Part shown: piece by piece, positions 24,251 through 32,597 of the stretch | Layout: every line of letters starts with the position of its first letter | Numbering within the stretch: the first letter of the stretch is position 1 | From: Micavibrio sp. | GTDB taxonomy: Bacteria; Pseudomonadota; Alphaproteobacteria; Micavibrionales; Micavibrionaceae | Direction: 5' to 3' | NCBI GenBank assembly: GCA_021604545.1 | Contig: BQJE01000001.1 | Coordinates: 107,444-171,443 of the forward strand | Length of the DNA stretch: 64,000 bases | The notes under the pieces: model-generated | Told to the model about the DNA's origin: nothing | The model's input: the letters and a program-made list of their open reading frames with translations, nothing else | Databases searched by the model: none | Made by a program: the position numbers and the translations under genes

Positions 24251-24705
24251 TACGCTCTCTCTTGCTGTTCTTGTTGATGGCCATTTTTAAATTTGAGAGG
24301 TTGGCCTAGCTCCTGCGCTGTAACCAAGGTCGCCTGCGTATTGGCCAGTGCTTTTTGGTGCAGCTGCTCGATTAAAATATTGTTACTTTGTGTTTTCTTG
24401 TTCAAATCTTTCTGAAGACTTTCCAGCTGATTCAAAAGAGAACGATCAGCCCTGCGGAATTCTTCAAGGCGTTTGCGGAATTCCTGCGAAGAATGTGTGT
24501 ATTGCCAGGCTGTCTTTTCTTTGCTGCCTTGTAATGAGGAAAGCTGAACCATGTCGCCCAGGGTCAAAGCGCGCTCTTCCAGCTCTGCAGATTCAATCAA
24601 GCTGCGCGTGAGGGAAATCAGTTTCCGTAGCGCCATGGCTGTATCCTCAGGTAGAATTTTATGGCCCTCTTTTTCTGAGATCGCTTCTTGTTTGTTATGA
24701 TTCAT
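24250..24705 (-). CDS. Helical flagellar protein, FlgN-like (copy A)
   Basis: 151 residues, helical and charged, with RRADRSLLNQLESLQKDL near 90-107 and a Q/E-rich end. It overlaps flgJ by 11 bases and the following gene by one base, so it belongs to a tightly coupled operon. It resembles its neighbour and a FlgN chaperone in size and layout. The function is inferred from position only. Confidence 0.6.
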   Translation of the reverse strand: MNHNKQEAISEKEGHKILPEDTAMALRKLISLTRSLIESAELEERALTLGDMVQLSSLQGSKEKTAWQYTHSSQEFRKRLEEFRRADRSLLNQLESLQKDLNKKTQSNNILIEQLHQKALANTQATLVTAQELGQPLKFKNGHQQEQQERA

Positions 24706-25060
24706 TTGTTATTCCTTCCTGTGTCCCTGTTTTTGTGCCTTCCTGAATTCTAATCAGTTCTTCTTTTACGCTGTCGGCAATACCAATACGTCCGGTTTGC
24801 GAGAGCATCTTGCCGTATTCCTCAATCATCATGCCGCGGAATATTTCTTCACCTTTGCCGCCGCCGAACATGCCTTTGGTGTCAATGCCTTCGAACATCG
24901 GCTTCATCATCTCGGCGACAAAAACCGCTTCAAACTCTTTGGCGGCTTCCTCGATCTTTTCGAGGTTTTTAATATCTTTGAGCGCTTTAACAGCCTTGTC
25001 ATTATCGGGCTGCGTGGCTTGCAAAAGTGCGAGTGTCGTGTTTGGCGTCAAATTATCCAT
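24695..25060 (-). CDS. flgJ: Rod-binding protein FlgJ (N-terminal domain only)
   Basis: 121 residues. The rod-cap motif is present: AAKEFEAVFVAEMMKPMFEG followed by GKGEEIFRGMMIEEYGKML. It has only the FlgJ N-terminal part and no muramidase domain, which is usual in alphaproteobacteria, so a separate lytic enzyme is needed to pass the wall. The start codon overlaps the flgI stop by one base. Confidence 0.92.
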   Translation of the reverse strand: MDNLTPNTTLALLQATQPDNDKAVKALKDIKNLEKIEEAAKEFEAVFVAEMMKPMFEGIDTKGMFGGGKGEEIFRGMMIEEYGKMLSQTGRIGIADSVKEELIRIQEGTKTGTQEGITNES

Positions 25061-26220
25061 TACATCACCTCAATTTCTGCCTGCAGCGCGCCGGCCGCCT
25101 TGATGGCTTGTATGATGGTGATGATATCGCGTGGCTGCATGCCGAGGCGGTTAAGTCCTGTAACAAGATCCTGCAACGTTACGCCGGTTTCAAGCAGTGC
25201 CAGCTTCACGTCATTGCCGGCATTCACCGATAAATCCGTGCGCGGGACAATAACCGTCTGTCCTTGCTCGGCAAATGGATTGGCCTGCGATACCTGCGGC
25301 GTTTCGGTGACGCGGATCGTTAGGTTGCTTTGTGCGATCGCCACATTGCTGATCCGCACGTCAGAGCCCATCACGATCACGCCTGATCTTTCACTGATAA
25401 CAACCCGTGCCGGTTGGTCGGGCTGAATAGGGAGTTGTTCGATATCGGTTATAAGATCGACAATTGAGCCATCATAATTGGCTGGACGCTTTAACATGAC
25501 GCTGGCGGAATTCTCTGCTCTGGCCAGGGAAGCGGATGTGAAACCGTTGATCGCCTGCGCGATACGGCGCGAGGTTGTAAAATCGGGGTTTTTAAGGGCG
25601 AGACGCACTTCTTGCAGCTCTTCCAGTGTGAAATCAATTTCACGTTCGACGATACCGCCGCTGGCGATACGGCCGGAGGTTGGAATATTCTGGGTTACGG
25701 TTGCGGCATCACCCTGAATGGAAAAACCTGCAATACTGATTTCCCCTTGTGCCACGGCATACACTTCACCGTCAGCAGCCAGAAGTGGCGTTACCAATAA
25801 TGTTCCGCCCTGCAGAGAGCTGGCATCACCAAGCGAGGAAATATTAACGTCGATATGTGAGCCCTGATTGGTAAAAGGGGGCAGGGTGGCCGTCACCATC
25901 ACAGCGGCCACATTGCCGGTATTCATGTTTTGATCGCGGACACTGACGCCCAGACGCTCTAACATAGCTTCCAGAGATTGCCGTGTGAACGGAGAATTAT
26001 TAAGACCGTCGCCGGTGCCGTTGAGCCCAACGACAATACCGTAGCCAACCAGTTGGTTTTCGCGCACGCCTTCAATATCTACAATATCCTTGATACGGGC
26101 CGTTTTGGCGTTGGCTGTGCTTGAAACGGCAAAAAGAACCATAAGGATGACAAAAAACAGCCCTATGACTTCTTTCACTATTCGTTCGGTTTTGTCAGGT
26201 GCCTGAAACATTCTTTGCAC
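25060..26220 (-). CDS. flgI: Flagellar P-ring protein FlgI
   Basis: Periplasmic ring around the rod. 386 residues with a signal peptide (hydrophobic 18-33, likely cut after AVSSTANA). The mature part starts with the conserved ARIKDIVDIEGVRENQLVGY and VVGLNGTGDGLNNSPFTRQS. The C-terminus GMQPRDIITIIQAIKAAGAL is also typical. First gene of a leftward operon behind a sigma-54 site at 26298-26313 and divergent from fliX, the same arrangement known in Caulobacter. Confidence 0.97.
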   Translation of the reverse strand: MQRMFQAPDKTERIVKEVIGLFFVILMVLFAVSSTANAKTARIKDIVDIEGVRENQLVGYGIVVGLNGTGDGLNNSPFTRQSLEAMLERLGVSVRDQNMNTGNVAAVMVTATLPPFTNQGSHIDVNISSLGDASSLQGGTLLVTPLLAADGEVYAVAQGEISIAGFSIQGDAATVTQNIPTSGRIASGGIVEREIDFTLEELQEVRLALKNPDFTTSRRIAQAINGFTSASLARAENSASVMLKRPANYDGSIVDLITDIEQLPIQPDQPARVVISERSGVIVMGSDVRISNVAIAQSNLTIRVTETPQVSQANPFAEQGQTVIVPRTDLSVNAGNDVKLALLETGVTLQDLVTGLNRLGMQPRDIITIIQAIKAAGALQAEIEVM

Positions 26221-26297
26221 GTGTTTCCTTTAATTTTTGCCCGGATCTAATGCTGAAATAATTTTCATCGCATGTATTCCGCGCATATAGACGCGTA

Positions 26298-26313
26298 TGC
26301 GAAAGCCGTGCCA
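26298..26313 (-). promoter_or_regulatory. Sigma-54 promoter of the flgI operon
   Basis: Minus strand reads TGGCACG-GCTT-TCGCA. GG and GC are exactly 12 bases apart and only one base of the consensus TGGCACG-N4-TTGCA differs. The predicted start of transcription is ~65 bases before the flgI ATG. FlbD encoded in this window is the likely activator. Confidence 0.85.
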
Positions 26314-26510
26314 GTTTTGGAGGCGATTATTATTATTATATTTCAATGGGATAGAAGAACGCTAAGATATGAAAACTTTTCAAAGGCGGAAATTTTTAGC
26401 GGCCCACCTCTATATAAGGGCAATTCTTTCCGAGTATGCACAGACATCAAAAAAGCGTTATACTAAGAGGAAGACGTTATTTTAAAAAAGTATCTCATGA
26501 AAGTGCCCAA

Positions 26511-26957
26511 ATGAAAGTACAAGGTCCCGGCCAAAGTCAGGCGACATCAAAAACCAAAAAATCCGGTAAAACGGCCTCTTCCGAGGGGAATTTTGGCGAT
26601 TTTGTTAGCGGCGAGACGCCGGAATCGGCCACAACGACCGCAACGCAGTCCATTGCGCAAGTGGATGCCCTGTTGGCTATTCAAGGTGCCGAAGATCCTA
26701 CCGAGCGCGCTTCTCGTGGTCGCGCCTATCGACGCTCTAACACCATTCTGGATGGGCTGGAAAAAATCCGTATGGCGATGCTGAGCGGCAACCTCACAGT
26801 GGGCCATATGGTTGATATTGCTGATGTTGTGGCGGCTCACCGTGAAAAAATCATGGACCCGCAGCTAACTGATATTATGGACGAAATTGACCTGCGGGCG
26901 CAGGTGGAACTGGCCAAAATGCGGGTTACCCTCGACGAACAGAAGCAAAAAGCCTGA
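26511..26957 (+). CDS. fliX: Flagellar assembly regulator FliX
   Basis: FliX couples basal-body assembly to FlbD activity in Caulobacter. I use the ATG at 26511 (MKVQGPGQSQ, 148 residues) because the family begins MKV; the frame stays open 75 bases further upstream. The first ~60 residues are S/T/K-rich. The conserved part follows: QVDALLAIQGAEDPTERASR, RSNTILDGLEKIRMAMLSGN, and DEIDLRAQVELAKMRVTL at the end. It is divergent from flgI. The ribosome site is weak for this start. Confidence 0.88.
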   Translation: MKVQGPGQSQATSKTKKSGKTASSEGNFGDFVSGETPESATTTATQSIAQVDALLAIQGAEDPTERASRGRAYRRSNTILDGLEKIRMAMLSGNLTVGHMVDIADVVAAHREKIMDPQLTDIMDEIDLRAQVELAKMRVTLDEQKQKA

Positions 26958-27039
26958 ATTCTCTTGATTTTAATGCCAAACCGAACGTATATTTCTTCTT
27001 CATTTTTGAAAGTCGATGGGATTTACGGGGATAAAGGCC

Positions 27040-28083
27040 ATGGCAAAAGCAAAGAAAAAATCCAGTGTGGCTAAGAAAAAACCAGTGAAAAAAACACCGG
27101 CCAAAAAGCCTGCTAAAAAAACAGTCAAGAAAGCAGCCGTAAAAAAGAAAACTCCGGCAAAGAAAATTGCTGCCAAAAAGACGCCTGCAAAAAAAGCGGG
27201 CGCCAAGAAAACTACAGCCAAAAGAACGGCCGTAAAAAAAGCGATTAAAAAAGTTGTAAAAAAGGTAACGTCCAAAAAAACGACGACAAAGAAAAAAGCG
27301 CCGGTTAAAAAAGCCTTGCCAAAGAAAAAAACAGTTAAGAAGGCGCCAGCCAAAAAAGCTGTGGCCAAAAAAACTGTGGCTAAGAAAAAAGCGACACCAA
27401 AAAAGAAGACCGTAAAGAAACAAACTCCTGTAAAGAAAACTCCGGCTAAAAAGACAACTGTAAAGAGGGTAATCGTGAAAAAGACCACAACAAAAACAAC
27501 GGCAGCTAAAAAAGTACCAAAGGCACAAGTGCCGGCAAAGAAAGCTGCGGCCACCAAATCAATGGCCCCAAAAGGCCCACCTAAGAAAAGTGAGCTTAAG
27601 GATCCGGTCATACCCACTGCCCCCGTTAAGGCAAAGCCAATTCGTAAGGCCAGTAAAATAAGCGGGGTTACGGTGCCGCCGGATTATGATCCTGAAAAAG
27701 ACAAAGGTGAGTTCATGAACCCGGTTATGCTTGGGTTTTTCAGGCAACAGCTTATCAAATGGCGCGAAGAGCTTATTCGTGAATCTGAGACAACGATCAA
27801 GGAAATATTGCAGGAAACGGAATTGCAAAAACCTGATCTTGCCGACCGGGCCTCAGCCGAAACAGATCATGCGCTTGAACTGCGGACCCGCGACCGCGAA
27901 CGCAAACTGATCTCCAAGATCAATCAAACGCTCGATCGTATTGATGAAGGTGATTACGGTTACTGTGAAGAAACTGGCGAGCCGATTTCAATCGCCCGCC
28001 TGATTGCGCGTCCCAATGCAACGCTCAGCATCGAGGCACAGGAACGCCACGAGCGCATGGAAAAAACCCAAAGAGACGACTAA
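27040..28083 (+). CDS. dksA: DksA-type RNA polymerase-binding protein with H1-like Lys-rich tail
   Basis: The C-terminal ~120 residues match DksA: PVMLGFFRQQLIKWREELIR, then DLADRASAETDHALELRTRD (coiled coil with the acidic DxxDxA-type tip), and a finger YGYCEETGEPISIARLIARP. Only one of the four zinc cysteines remains, as in other alphaproteobacterial DksA proteins. The first ~190 residues are repeated Lys/Ala/Thr/Pro units (AKKTPAKK type), like histone H1 or AlgP tails, which should bind DNA non-specifically. I choose the ATG at 27040 (MAKAKKKSS, 347 residues), preceded by GGGGA; an ATG eight codons earlier is possible. It lies ~80 bp after fliX on the same strand. Confidence 0.9.
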   Translation: MAKAKKKSSVAKKKPVKKTPAKKPAKKTVKKAAVKKKTPAKKIAAKKTPAKKAGAKKTTAKRTAVKKAIKKVVKKVTSKKTTTKKKAPVKKALPKKKTVKKAPAKKAVAKKTVAKKKATPKKKTVKKQTPVKKTPAKKTTVKRVIVKKTTTKTTAAKKVPKAQVPAKKAAATKSMAPKGPPKKSELKDPVIPTAPVKAKPIRKASKISGVTVPPDYDPEKDKGEFMNPVMLGFFRQQLIKWREELIRESETTIKEILQETELQKPDLADRASAETDHALELRTRDRERKLISKINQTLDRIDEGDYGYCEETGEPISIARLIARPNATLSIEAQERHERMEKTQRDD

Positions 28084-28085
28084 TC

Positions 28086-28114
28086 AAAAAAAACCGGCCC
28101 TTTTGAGGGGGCCG
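28086..28114 (-). terminator. Intrinsic terminator of the flgF-G-A-H operon
   Basis: Stem CCGGCCC / GGGCCGG (28094-28114) with an eight-A tract on its left, which reads as a T run on the minus strand, 39 bp past the flgH stop. It also lies just after the convergent dksA stop and may partly serve both. Confidence 0.85.
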
Positions 28115-28152
28115 GGAAGAGTCGGGTGGGTAAACTTTCTTGTTCTAGCTAC

Positions 28153-28914
28153 TTAAAACGGGAAAATAATGTCATAGAGCTGTTGGCCGTAACGGGGCTG
28201 CTGCATATCCGTGATCTGGCCTTCACCGCCATAGACAATTCTTGCTTCTGCAATTTTCTCATAAGAAATCGTGTTGCCCGTTGTAATGTCTTCGGGTCTG
28301 ATGACGCCATCAATTTCCAGTATGCGCTTCTCGTAATTGACCAGCGCTTCCTGGCGGCCATGGATCACCATATTGCCGTTGGGCAAAAGCTGCGTGATTA
28401 GAGCCGCCATCATGAGTTCAATTTTTTCTTCACGGTCGGTGGTGCCCTGACCCTGATAATCGGATGTGGAATCGAAATTCGCTAAATCCGTGTTGCTAAT
28501 GGCTTCCGGCAATATATCTGCCAGTGCCTGTTCATAGCCAAGCAAGCTGTTCAATCCGGCATCTTCATTGGATGAACGTGAACGATCTGTCTGGTTATCA
28601 ATTTCTGCTTTATCATCAATTTCGATCATCACTGTAATAATGTCTCCAACATCGGCTGCGCGTTGGTCTTTGAAGAATGTTACGCGGTCCGATTGCCAAA
28701 GAGAGTTTTTCTGGCGCACGACATTTTGCGGCGCTGGCATCGGCAGGCTGACGGGTTGGTAATTTGCCTGTGTGGTTGGATTAGCAATGCTGCCCATCTC
28801 TGGTGCTTTTCCGATATTGGCGATACGCTCCGATGCGCCGCAAGCGGATAGCGCCATGCAAGCGAGCAGGGTAAAACCGGTTTTCAGGTAATCATCTTTA
28901 TTATTTTTACTCAT
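28153..28914 (-). CDS. flgH: Flagellar L-ring lipoprotein FlgH
   Basis: Outer-membrane ring. 253 residues with a lipoprotein signal peptide: hydrophobic 12-22 and lipobox LSAC with Cys25. The mature part has NSLWQSDRVTFFKDQRAADV followed by GDIITVMIEIDDKAEIDN, and the C-terminus has ILEIDGVIRPEDITTGNTIS, all typical of FlgH. Last gene of flgF-flgG-flgA-flgH, followed by a terminator. Confidence 0.96.
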   Translation of the reverse strand: MSKNNKDDYLKTGFTLLACMALSACGASERIANIGKAPEMGSIANPTTQANYQPVSLPMPAPQNVVRQKNSLWQSDRVTFFKDQRAADVGDIITVMIEIDDKAEIDNQTDRSRSSNEDAGLNSLLGYEQALADILPEAISNTDLANFDSTSDYQGQGTTDREEKIELMMAALITQLLPNGNMVIHGRQEALVNYEKRILEIDGVIRPEDITTGNTISYEKIAEARIVYGGEGQITDMQQPRYGQQLYDIIFPF

Positions 28915-28941
28915 TACTGATCCTCTTATTCGTTTGTCAAA

Positions 28942-29922
28942 TTAGTTGGGTTGTACGGTGACTTCTCGCTCAGCCGTAACAACGGCTTCAACTGTGCGGT
29001 TGCTGCCCGTATTCACGACCCGGATAAAATCGCCTTTGGCGCCGTTTTCAAGAGCTTTTCCTTTGGCGGTCAAGCTGAGCATGCCGTCTTCAAAAATCAT
29101 GGTGACGAAATCGCCGCGCTCAACAATTCTTGGTGCCTGAATTTCGCTGGTCTGGATGGGCTTGCCAGCATGAAGAATGCGCCGTGGCGTCATGCCCCTT
29201 AAGTCGTCGGCGTTCCTGATGTAGTCGTGATTGACGCTGCGGCTTGGGAGGTCGACAAACTCAATGTCTCTTTTGCCAATGATTGTACCCTTGTGCAGTG
29301 TATCGCTTAGAACAGGAACGCTGGTTAAACGCTCGACCTGGCCGCTTAAACGTGCGCGATGGATCGGGTTGTTTTTTGATGGTGCAACGATATCCGCTTC
29401 AAACCAGTCTTTCTTGGGGTCAAAACTAATAGACGTAATTTCAATCGTGCCGGGCTGGCCCTGTGGCAGAATAATGTCTGTGTTTCCATCGGCGAATTTT
29501 AGATTGTAATTTCCCTTCAGCCCTTTTTCGATCAGGGCCTCTTTCAGTCCGTTTTCGATCTGTTCACGGTCTACAAGTGTGGCCGCGCGGCTTAGCACAA
29601 CATAATCGGCAGAACTGGCTGGCCGCCAGGGCAAATCAAGGGCAATGGCGATCCGCATCAGCGTGCGAGCGTTGAGCACCATCTCTGTGCCTGGGCGTGG
29701 GGCCGGGCCGAGCACTTTGTCTGCATCACCCGACAGGCCGTAGAAAACATCACCCAGCTTAATAGTGTTATCGGTAATAACACTATTTTGCCTTAGGTCG
29801 ACAGCATGTGCGGAGTGTGACGCGGTGAGCAGGAGCATAGTGCCCATGAACAATGATAGCGTAACAACCAGGGTTCTGAGCGCAACGCTCCAGCCATTCC
29901 AGATTGATTTTACATTGTTCAT
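28942..29922 (-). CDS. flgA: Flagellar P-ring chaperone FlgA
   Basis: Periplasmic chaperone for FlgI. 326 residues with a signal peptide (hydrophobic 16-34, cut after SAHA at ~40). A SAF-like domain near the C-terminus carries VPVLSDTLHKGTIIGKRDIE, DDLRGMTPRRILHAGKPIQT, and the ending ERGDFVTMIFEDGMLSLTAKGKAL is diagnostic. It sits between flgG and flgH, as in many alphaproteobacteria. Confidence 0.95.
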   Translation of the reverse strand: MNNVKSIWNGWSVALRTLVVTLSLFMGTMLLLTASHSAHAVDLRQNSVITDNTIKLGDVFYGLSGDADKVLGPAPRPGTEMVLNARTLMRIAIALDLPWRPASSADYVVLSRAATLVDREQIENGLKEALIEKGLKGNYNLKFADGNTDIILPQGQPGTIEITSISFDPKKDWFEADIVAPSKNNPIHRARLSGQVERLTSVPVLSDTLHKGTIIGKRDIEFVDLPSRSVNHDYIRNADDLRGMTPRRILHAGKPIQTSEIQAPRIVERGDFVTMIFEDGMLSLTAKGKALENGAKGDFIRVVNTGSNRTVEAVVTAEREVTVQPN

Positions 29923-29952
29923 TTTACTTTACTCCTGTTTTCCGGTCAGCGA

Positions 29953-30738
29953 TTACCGAAGCTGCGTTACGGTTTGCATCATTTCATCTGTCGTCGAAAT
30001 CACGCTCGAATTCATCTCGTAGGAACGCTGCGCTGTAATCAGCAACGTAATTTCTTCAACAACATTCACATTCGATTGCTCTAGTGCGGCTTGCCTTACG
30101 CGGCCGAACTGATCCTGACCGGGATTGCCGGTGGTGGGTGATCCGGATGCATCAGTTTCCAGTAGCAAGTTATCGCCGATAGCATCAAGGCCGGCTGGAT
30201 TGATAAACGTCGATAGCTGAATTTGTCCTAGATTTTGTGTGGCGGTCTGGCCCTGAATATTGACTAGAACTTCACCTTCTTCGCTGATATCGATATCAAC
30301 GGCGTCATCGGGAATGGTGATGCCGGGATCAACCAGGAATCCTTGCGTGGTCACAAGCTCACCGTTTTCGTTGACCTGAAATGTTCCGTCACGCGTATAA
30401 GCTGTTTCGCCGTTGGGCATTTGTATCTGGAAAAATCCATCACCGGTGATGGCGAGATCTAGTGGGTTCTCGGTAATGCGGATAGCGCCCTGTTCATGTA
30501 GACGGTATACAGCAGCCGGGCGTACACCCAGACCCAGCTGAATACCGGATGGGACAATCGTTCCGACATCTGATGATGTTGAGCCGGGGCGGTCGATGTT
30601 CTGGTATATCAAATCCTGAAAAGCGGCGCGACGGCGTTTAAAGCCGGTCGTCGTCATATTGGCGATGTTGTTGGAAATGACATCCACATTCATTTGCTGT
30701 GCTAGCATTCCCGTTGCGCCGATATCCAAAGATCTCAT
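29953..30738 (-). CDS. flgG: Distal rod protein FlgG
   Basis: 261 residues, normal length. N-terminus MRSLDIGATGMLAQQMNVDV, then SNNIANMTTTGFKRRRAAFQ. The middle has LDLAITGDGFFQIQMPNGET and the end has VNVVEEITLLITAQRSYEMN, all FlgG hallmarks. It forms the distal rod joined to the hook. Confidence 0.97.
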   Translation of the reverse strand: MRSLDIGATGMLAQQMNVDVISNNIANMTTTGFKRRRAAFQDLIYQNIDRPGSTSSDVGTIVPSGIQLGLGVRPAAVYRLHEQGAIRITENPLDLAITGDGFFQIQMPNGETAYTRDGTFQVNENGELVTTQGFLVDPGITIPDDAVDIDISEEGEVLVNIQGQTATQNLGQIQLSTFINPAGLDAIGDNLLLETDASGSPTTGNPGQDQFGRVRQAALEQSNVNVVEEITLLITAQRSYEMNSSVISTTDEMMQTVTQLR

Positions 30739-30789
30739 TTTATTTTCTCCTTAGTTTAAAATTCTCATTCAAAATTCTTGCTTCGTTTT

Positions 30790-31515
30790 TTAGCCGCCTT
30801 GCGTCAGTTTTTGTATGGCTCCGCGCAGCCGTTCATTTTCTGTTTGTAAAATTTTCTGCACACCTTGAAAGCTGCGTAGTGTGCTAATCATCCGTGTCAT
30901 TTCGATGACCGGCTTTACGTTTGAGCTTTCCAGAGTGCCTTGCGCGACAGTTGTTTTTTCTGCTGGCAAGGTTGTGGCATCTGTCCGGTATAAATTGTTG
31001 CCGAGTTGTTCAAGTTTTTGGATGTCTTCAAATTCGACAATCATCAGCTGGGCAATGGCGCCGTTCTGATTGGAAATAACGCCCTTTTTATCAATATTGA
31101 TTTCTGTGGTGCCGCTTGGAATGATGATGGGTGATCCGCCCTGGTCAACGACAGATAAACCGGAGCCGCTGACAAGAGCGCCATCCAGCCCCTGCTGGAA
31201 ATGGCCGTCACGAGAATAGGCAACTTCGCCGTCCGGGGCCTGAATGCCCAGAAAGCCTGGTCCGGTCAGGGAAACATCAAGCGGGTTTTCTGTGATCCGC
31301 ACCGAGCCGGGATCAGTGATCTGGTATTGGCCATGATCAACGACAAAAGACAGTGGATCGTCCTGGCCTCTGGGGTCGGAAATAAATTCAGAAAAGACCA
31401 TATTTTGGCCGCGATACCCGTTGGTATTCATATTCGCTACATTATTGGCGATAATGTCCATATTTCTTTGGAGCACGACCTGTTTCGATAGGCCTATATA
31501 AATACTATTTTCCAT
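30790..31515 (-). CDS. flgF: Proximal rod protein FlgF
   Basis: 241 residues. N-terminus MENSIYIGLSKQVVLQRNMD, then IANNVANMNTNGYRGQNMVF. It carries PLDVSLTGPGFLGIQAPDGE and the end motif SNVKPVIEMTRMISTLRSFQ. First gene of its operon, behind the sigma-54 site at 31579-31594. Confidence 0.95.
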   Translation of the reverse strand: MENSIYIGLSKQVVLQRNMDIIANNVANMNTNGYRGQNMVFSEFISDPRGQDDPLSFVVDHGQYQITDPGSVRITENPLDVSLTGPGFLGIQAPDGEVAYSRDGHFQQGLDGALVSGSGLSVVDQGGSPIIIPSGTTEINIDKKGVISNQNGAIAQLMIVEFEDIQKLEQLGNNLYRTDATTLPAEKTTVAQGTLESSNVKPVIEMTRMISTLRSFQGVQKILQTENERLRGAIQKLTQGG

Positions 31516-31844
31516 GTAGGTGTTCCTTTACCCAATCTTAAAATGAAGCTGTGTTTTTACACATGCGTATCAAGACCTTGCATAGGCTGTGCCAGAATGA
31601 ATTGTTTTTGTTAATCAATAGGTTGATATGATTTCTGTGGAGCGTTTTTGACACGTTTGGGGTAAGTTTTACGGTAAGGCTGTGTCTTTCGGCAAAATTT
31701 TCCCCCAAAATCTCTGTTTATCGCTGTGAAACGTATATGTGCATTTGCCGTGCAATCCGTTAGTATAATCCTCTACTATGTGATTGCTGCGTTTACCCAA
31801 TGCATTAGAATGCGCTCTAAATTCAAGCAGACTGGACAAAATCG
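31516..31844. other. Divergent control region between flgF and fliL
   Basis: 329 bp with the flgF sigma-54 site on its left. On the right a TATAAT (31764-31769) could serve fliL, but no good -35 lies at the right distance. No gene is supported here. Confidence 0.4.
31579..31594 (-). promoter_or_regulatory. Sigma-54 promoter of the flgF-G-A-H operon
   Basis: Minus strand reads TGGCACA-GCCT-ATGCA with GG and GC 12 bases apart. The predicted transcription start is ~53 bases before the flgF ATG. Confidence 0.85.
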
Positions 31845-32513
31845 ATGGCCGACGACGAAGAACCAAAAGAAGAAGATGCTTCCGAACAAGATACTGACGG
31901 CGCTGTCGAGAGCGAAGATGGTGCCGAAGGAGAGGACGAAGAAGGTGGCAGTGGGTTTGATGCCACGAAAATCGTTCTTTTCGTCGTCGTTCCGTTGCTT
32001 TTACTGGTTGGCATAGGCGGTGGTTTGTATTTTTCGGGCATGCTTGACGGGCTTTTGGGTAAAGGCGGGCAAGAAGTGATGCTGGATGAGCACGGCGAAC
32101 CAATGCTGGATGAGCATGGCGAACCGATAATGGCTGCAAAAAAGGATGACGGCCATGGCAAGAAAAAAGGTGGTGGTCATGGTGGTGGTGACGGGCATGG
32201 CGATGGCGGTTCGGCGTTTTTAGAGATCCCAACCATGATCGTGAATCTTAATACCCAGGACGGCAATCCACGTTATTTAAGGCTTACGGTACAACTGGAG
32301 CTGGTAAATCCGGAGGAGCTGTCTGCGGTAGAAGCTGTTATCCCCCGTGTTGTTGATCAGTTCCAGACTTATTTGCGAGAGCTACGTGTCAAGGATTTGC
32401 GTGGCAGTGCAGGTATTTACAGGTTGCAGATGGAGCTTTTATGGCGTGTAAATCAGGCGGCGGCTCCTATCGAGATCAAAGATGTGCTGTTTCAGGAAAT
32501 TTTGATCCAATAA
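31845..32513 (+). CDS. fliL: Flagellar basal-body stator-associated protein FliL
   Basis: Single-pass membrane protein that sits around the stator and helps torque. 222 residues: very acidic cytosolic tail (1-38), membrane segment 42-63, then a linker with two exact 8-residue repeats MLDEHGEP (79-94, encoded by a 24-bp tandem repeat at 32079-32126) and a His/Gly-rich stretch with four histidines (103-122). The conserved periplasmic part follows: AFLEIPTMIVNLNTQDGNPR, YLRLTVQLEL and DVLFQEILIQ. The His/Gly and acidic linker is unusual for FliL and might bind metal. Confidence 0.92.
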   Translation: MADDEEPKEEDASEQDTDGAVESEDGAEGEDEEGGSGFDATKIVLFVVVPLLLLVGIGGGLYFSGMLDGLLGKGGQEVMLDEHGEPMLDEHGEPIMAAKKDDGHGKKKGGGHGGGDGHGDGGSAFLEIPTMIVNLNTQDGNPRYLRLTVQLELVNPEELSAVEAVIPRVVDQFQTYLRELRVKDLRGSAGIYRLQMELLWRVNQAAAPIEIKDVLFQEILIQ

Positions 32514-32597
32514 TGCTATAATAGGCGTGTCGGCATGGATTTTGCGTATATAAAACGCATATATTAGGTCTAAACCGACGGCAAAAAAAGGTCAGGC

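Noticed and set aside
27000-27617. Long minus-strand ORFs full of Phe/Leu/Val opposite the DksA tail
   Set aside because: They are the antisense of AAA/AAG-rich lysine codons and have no ribosome site or family features.
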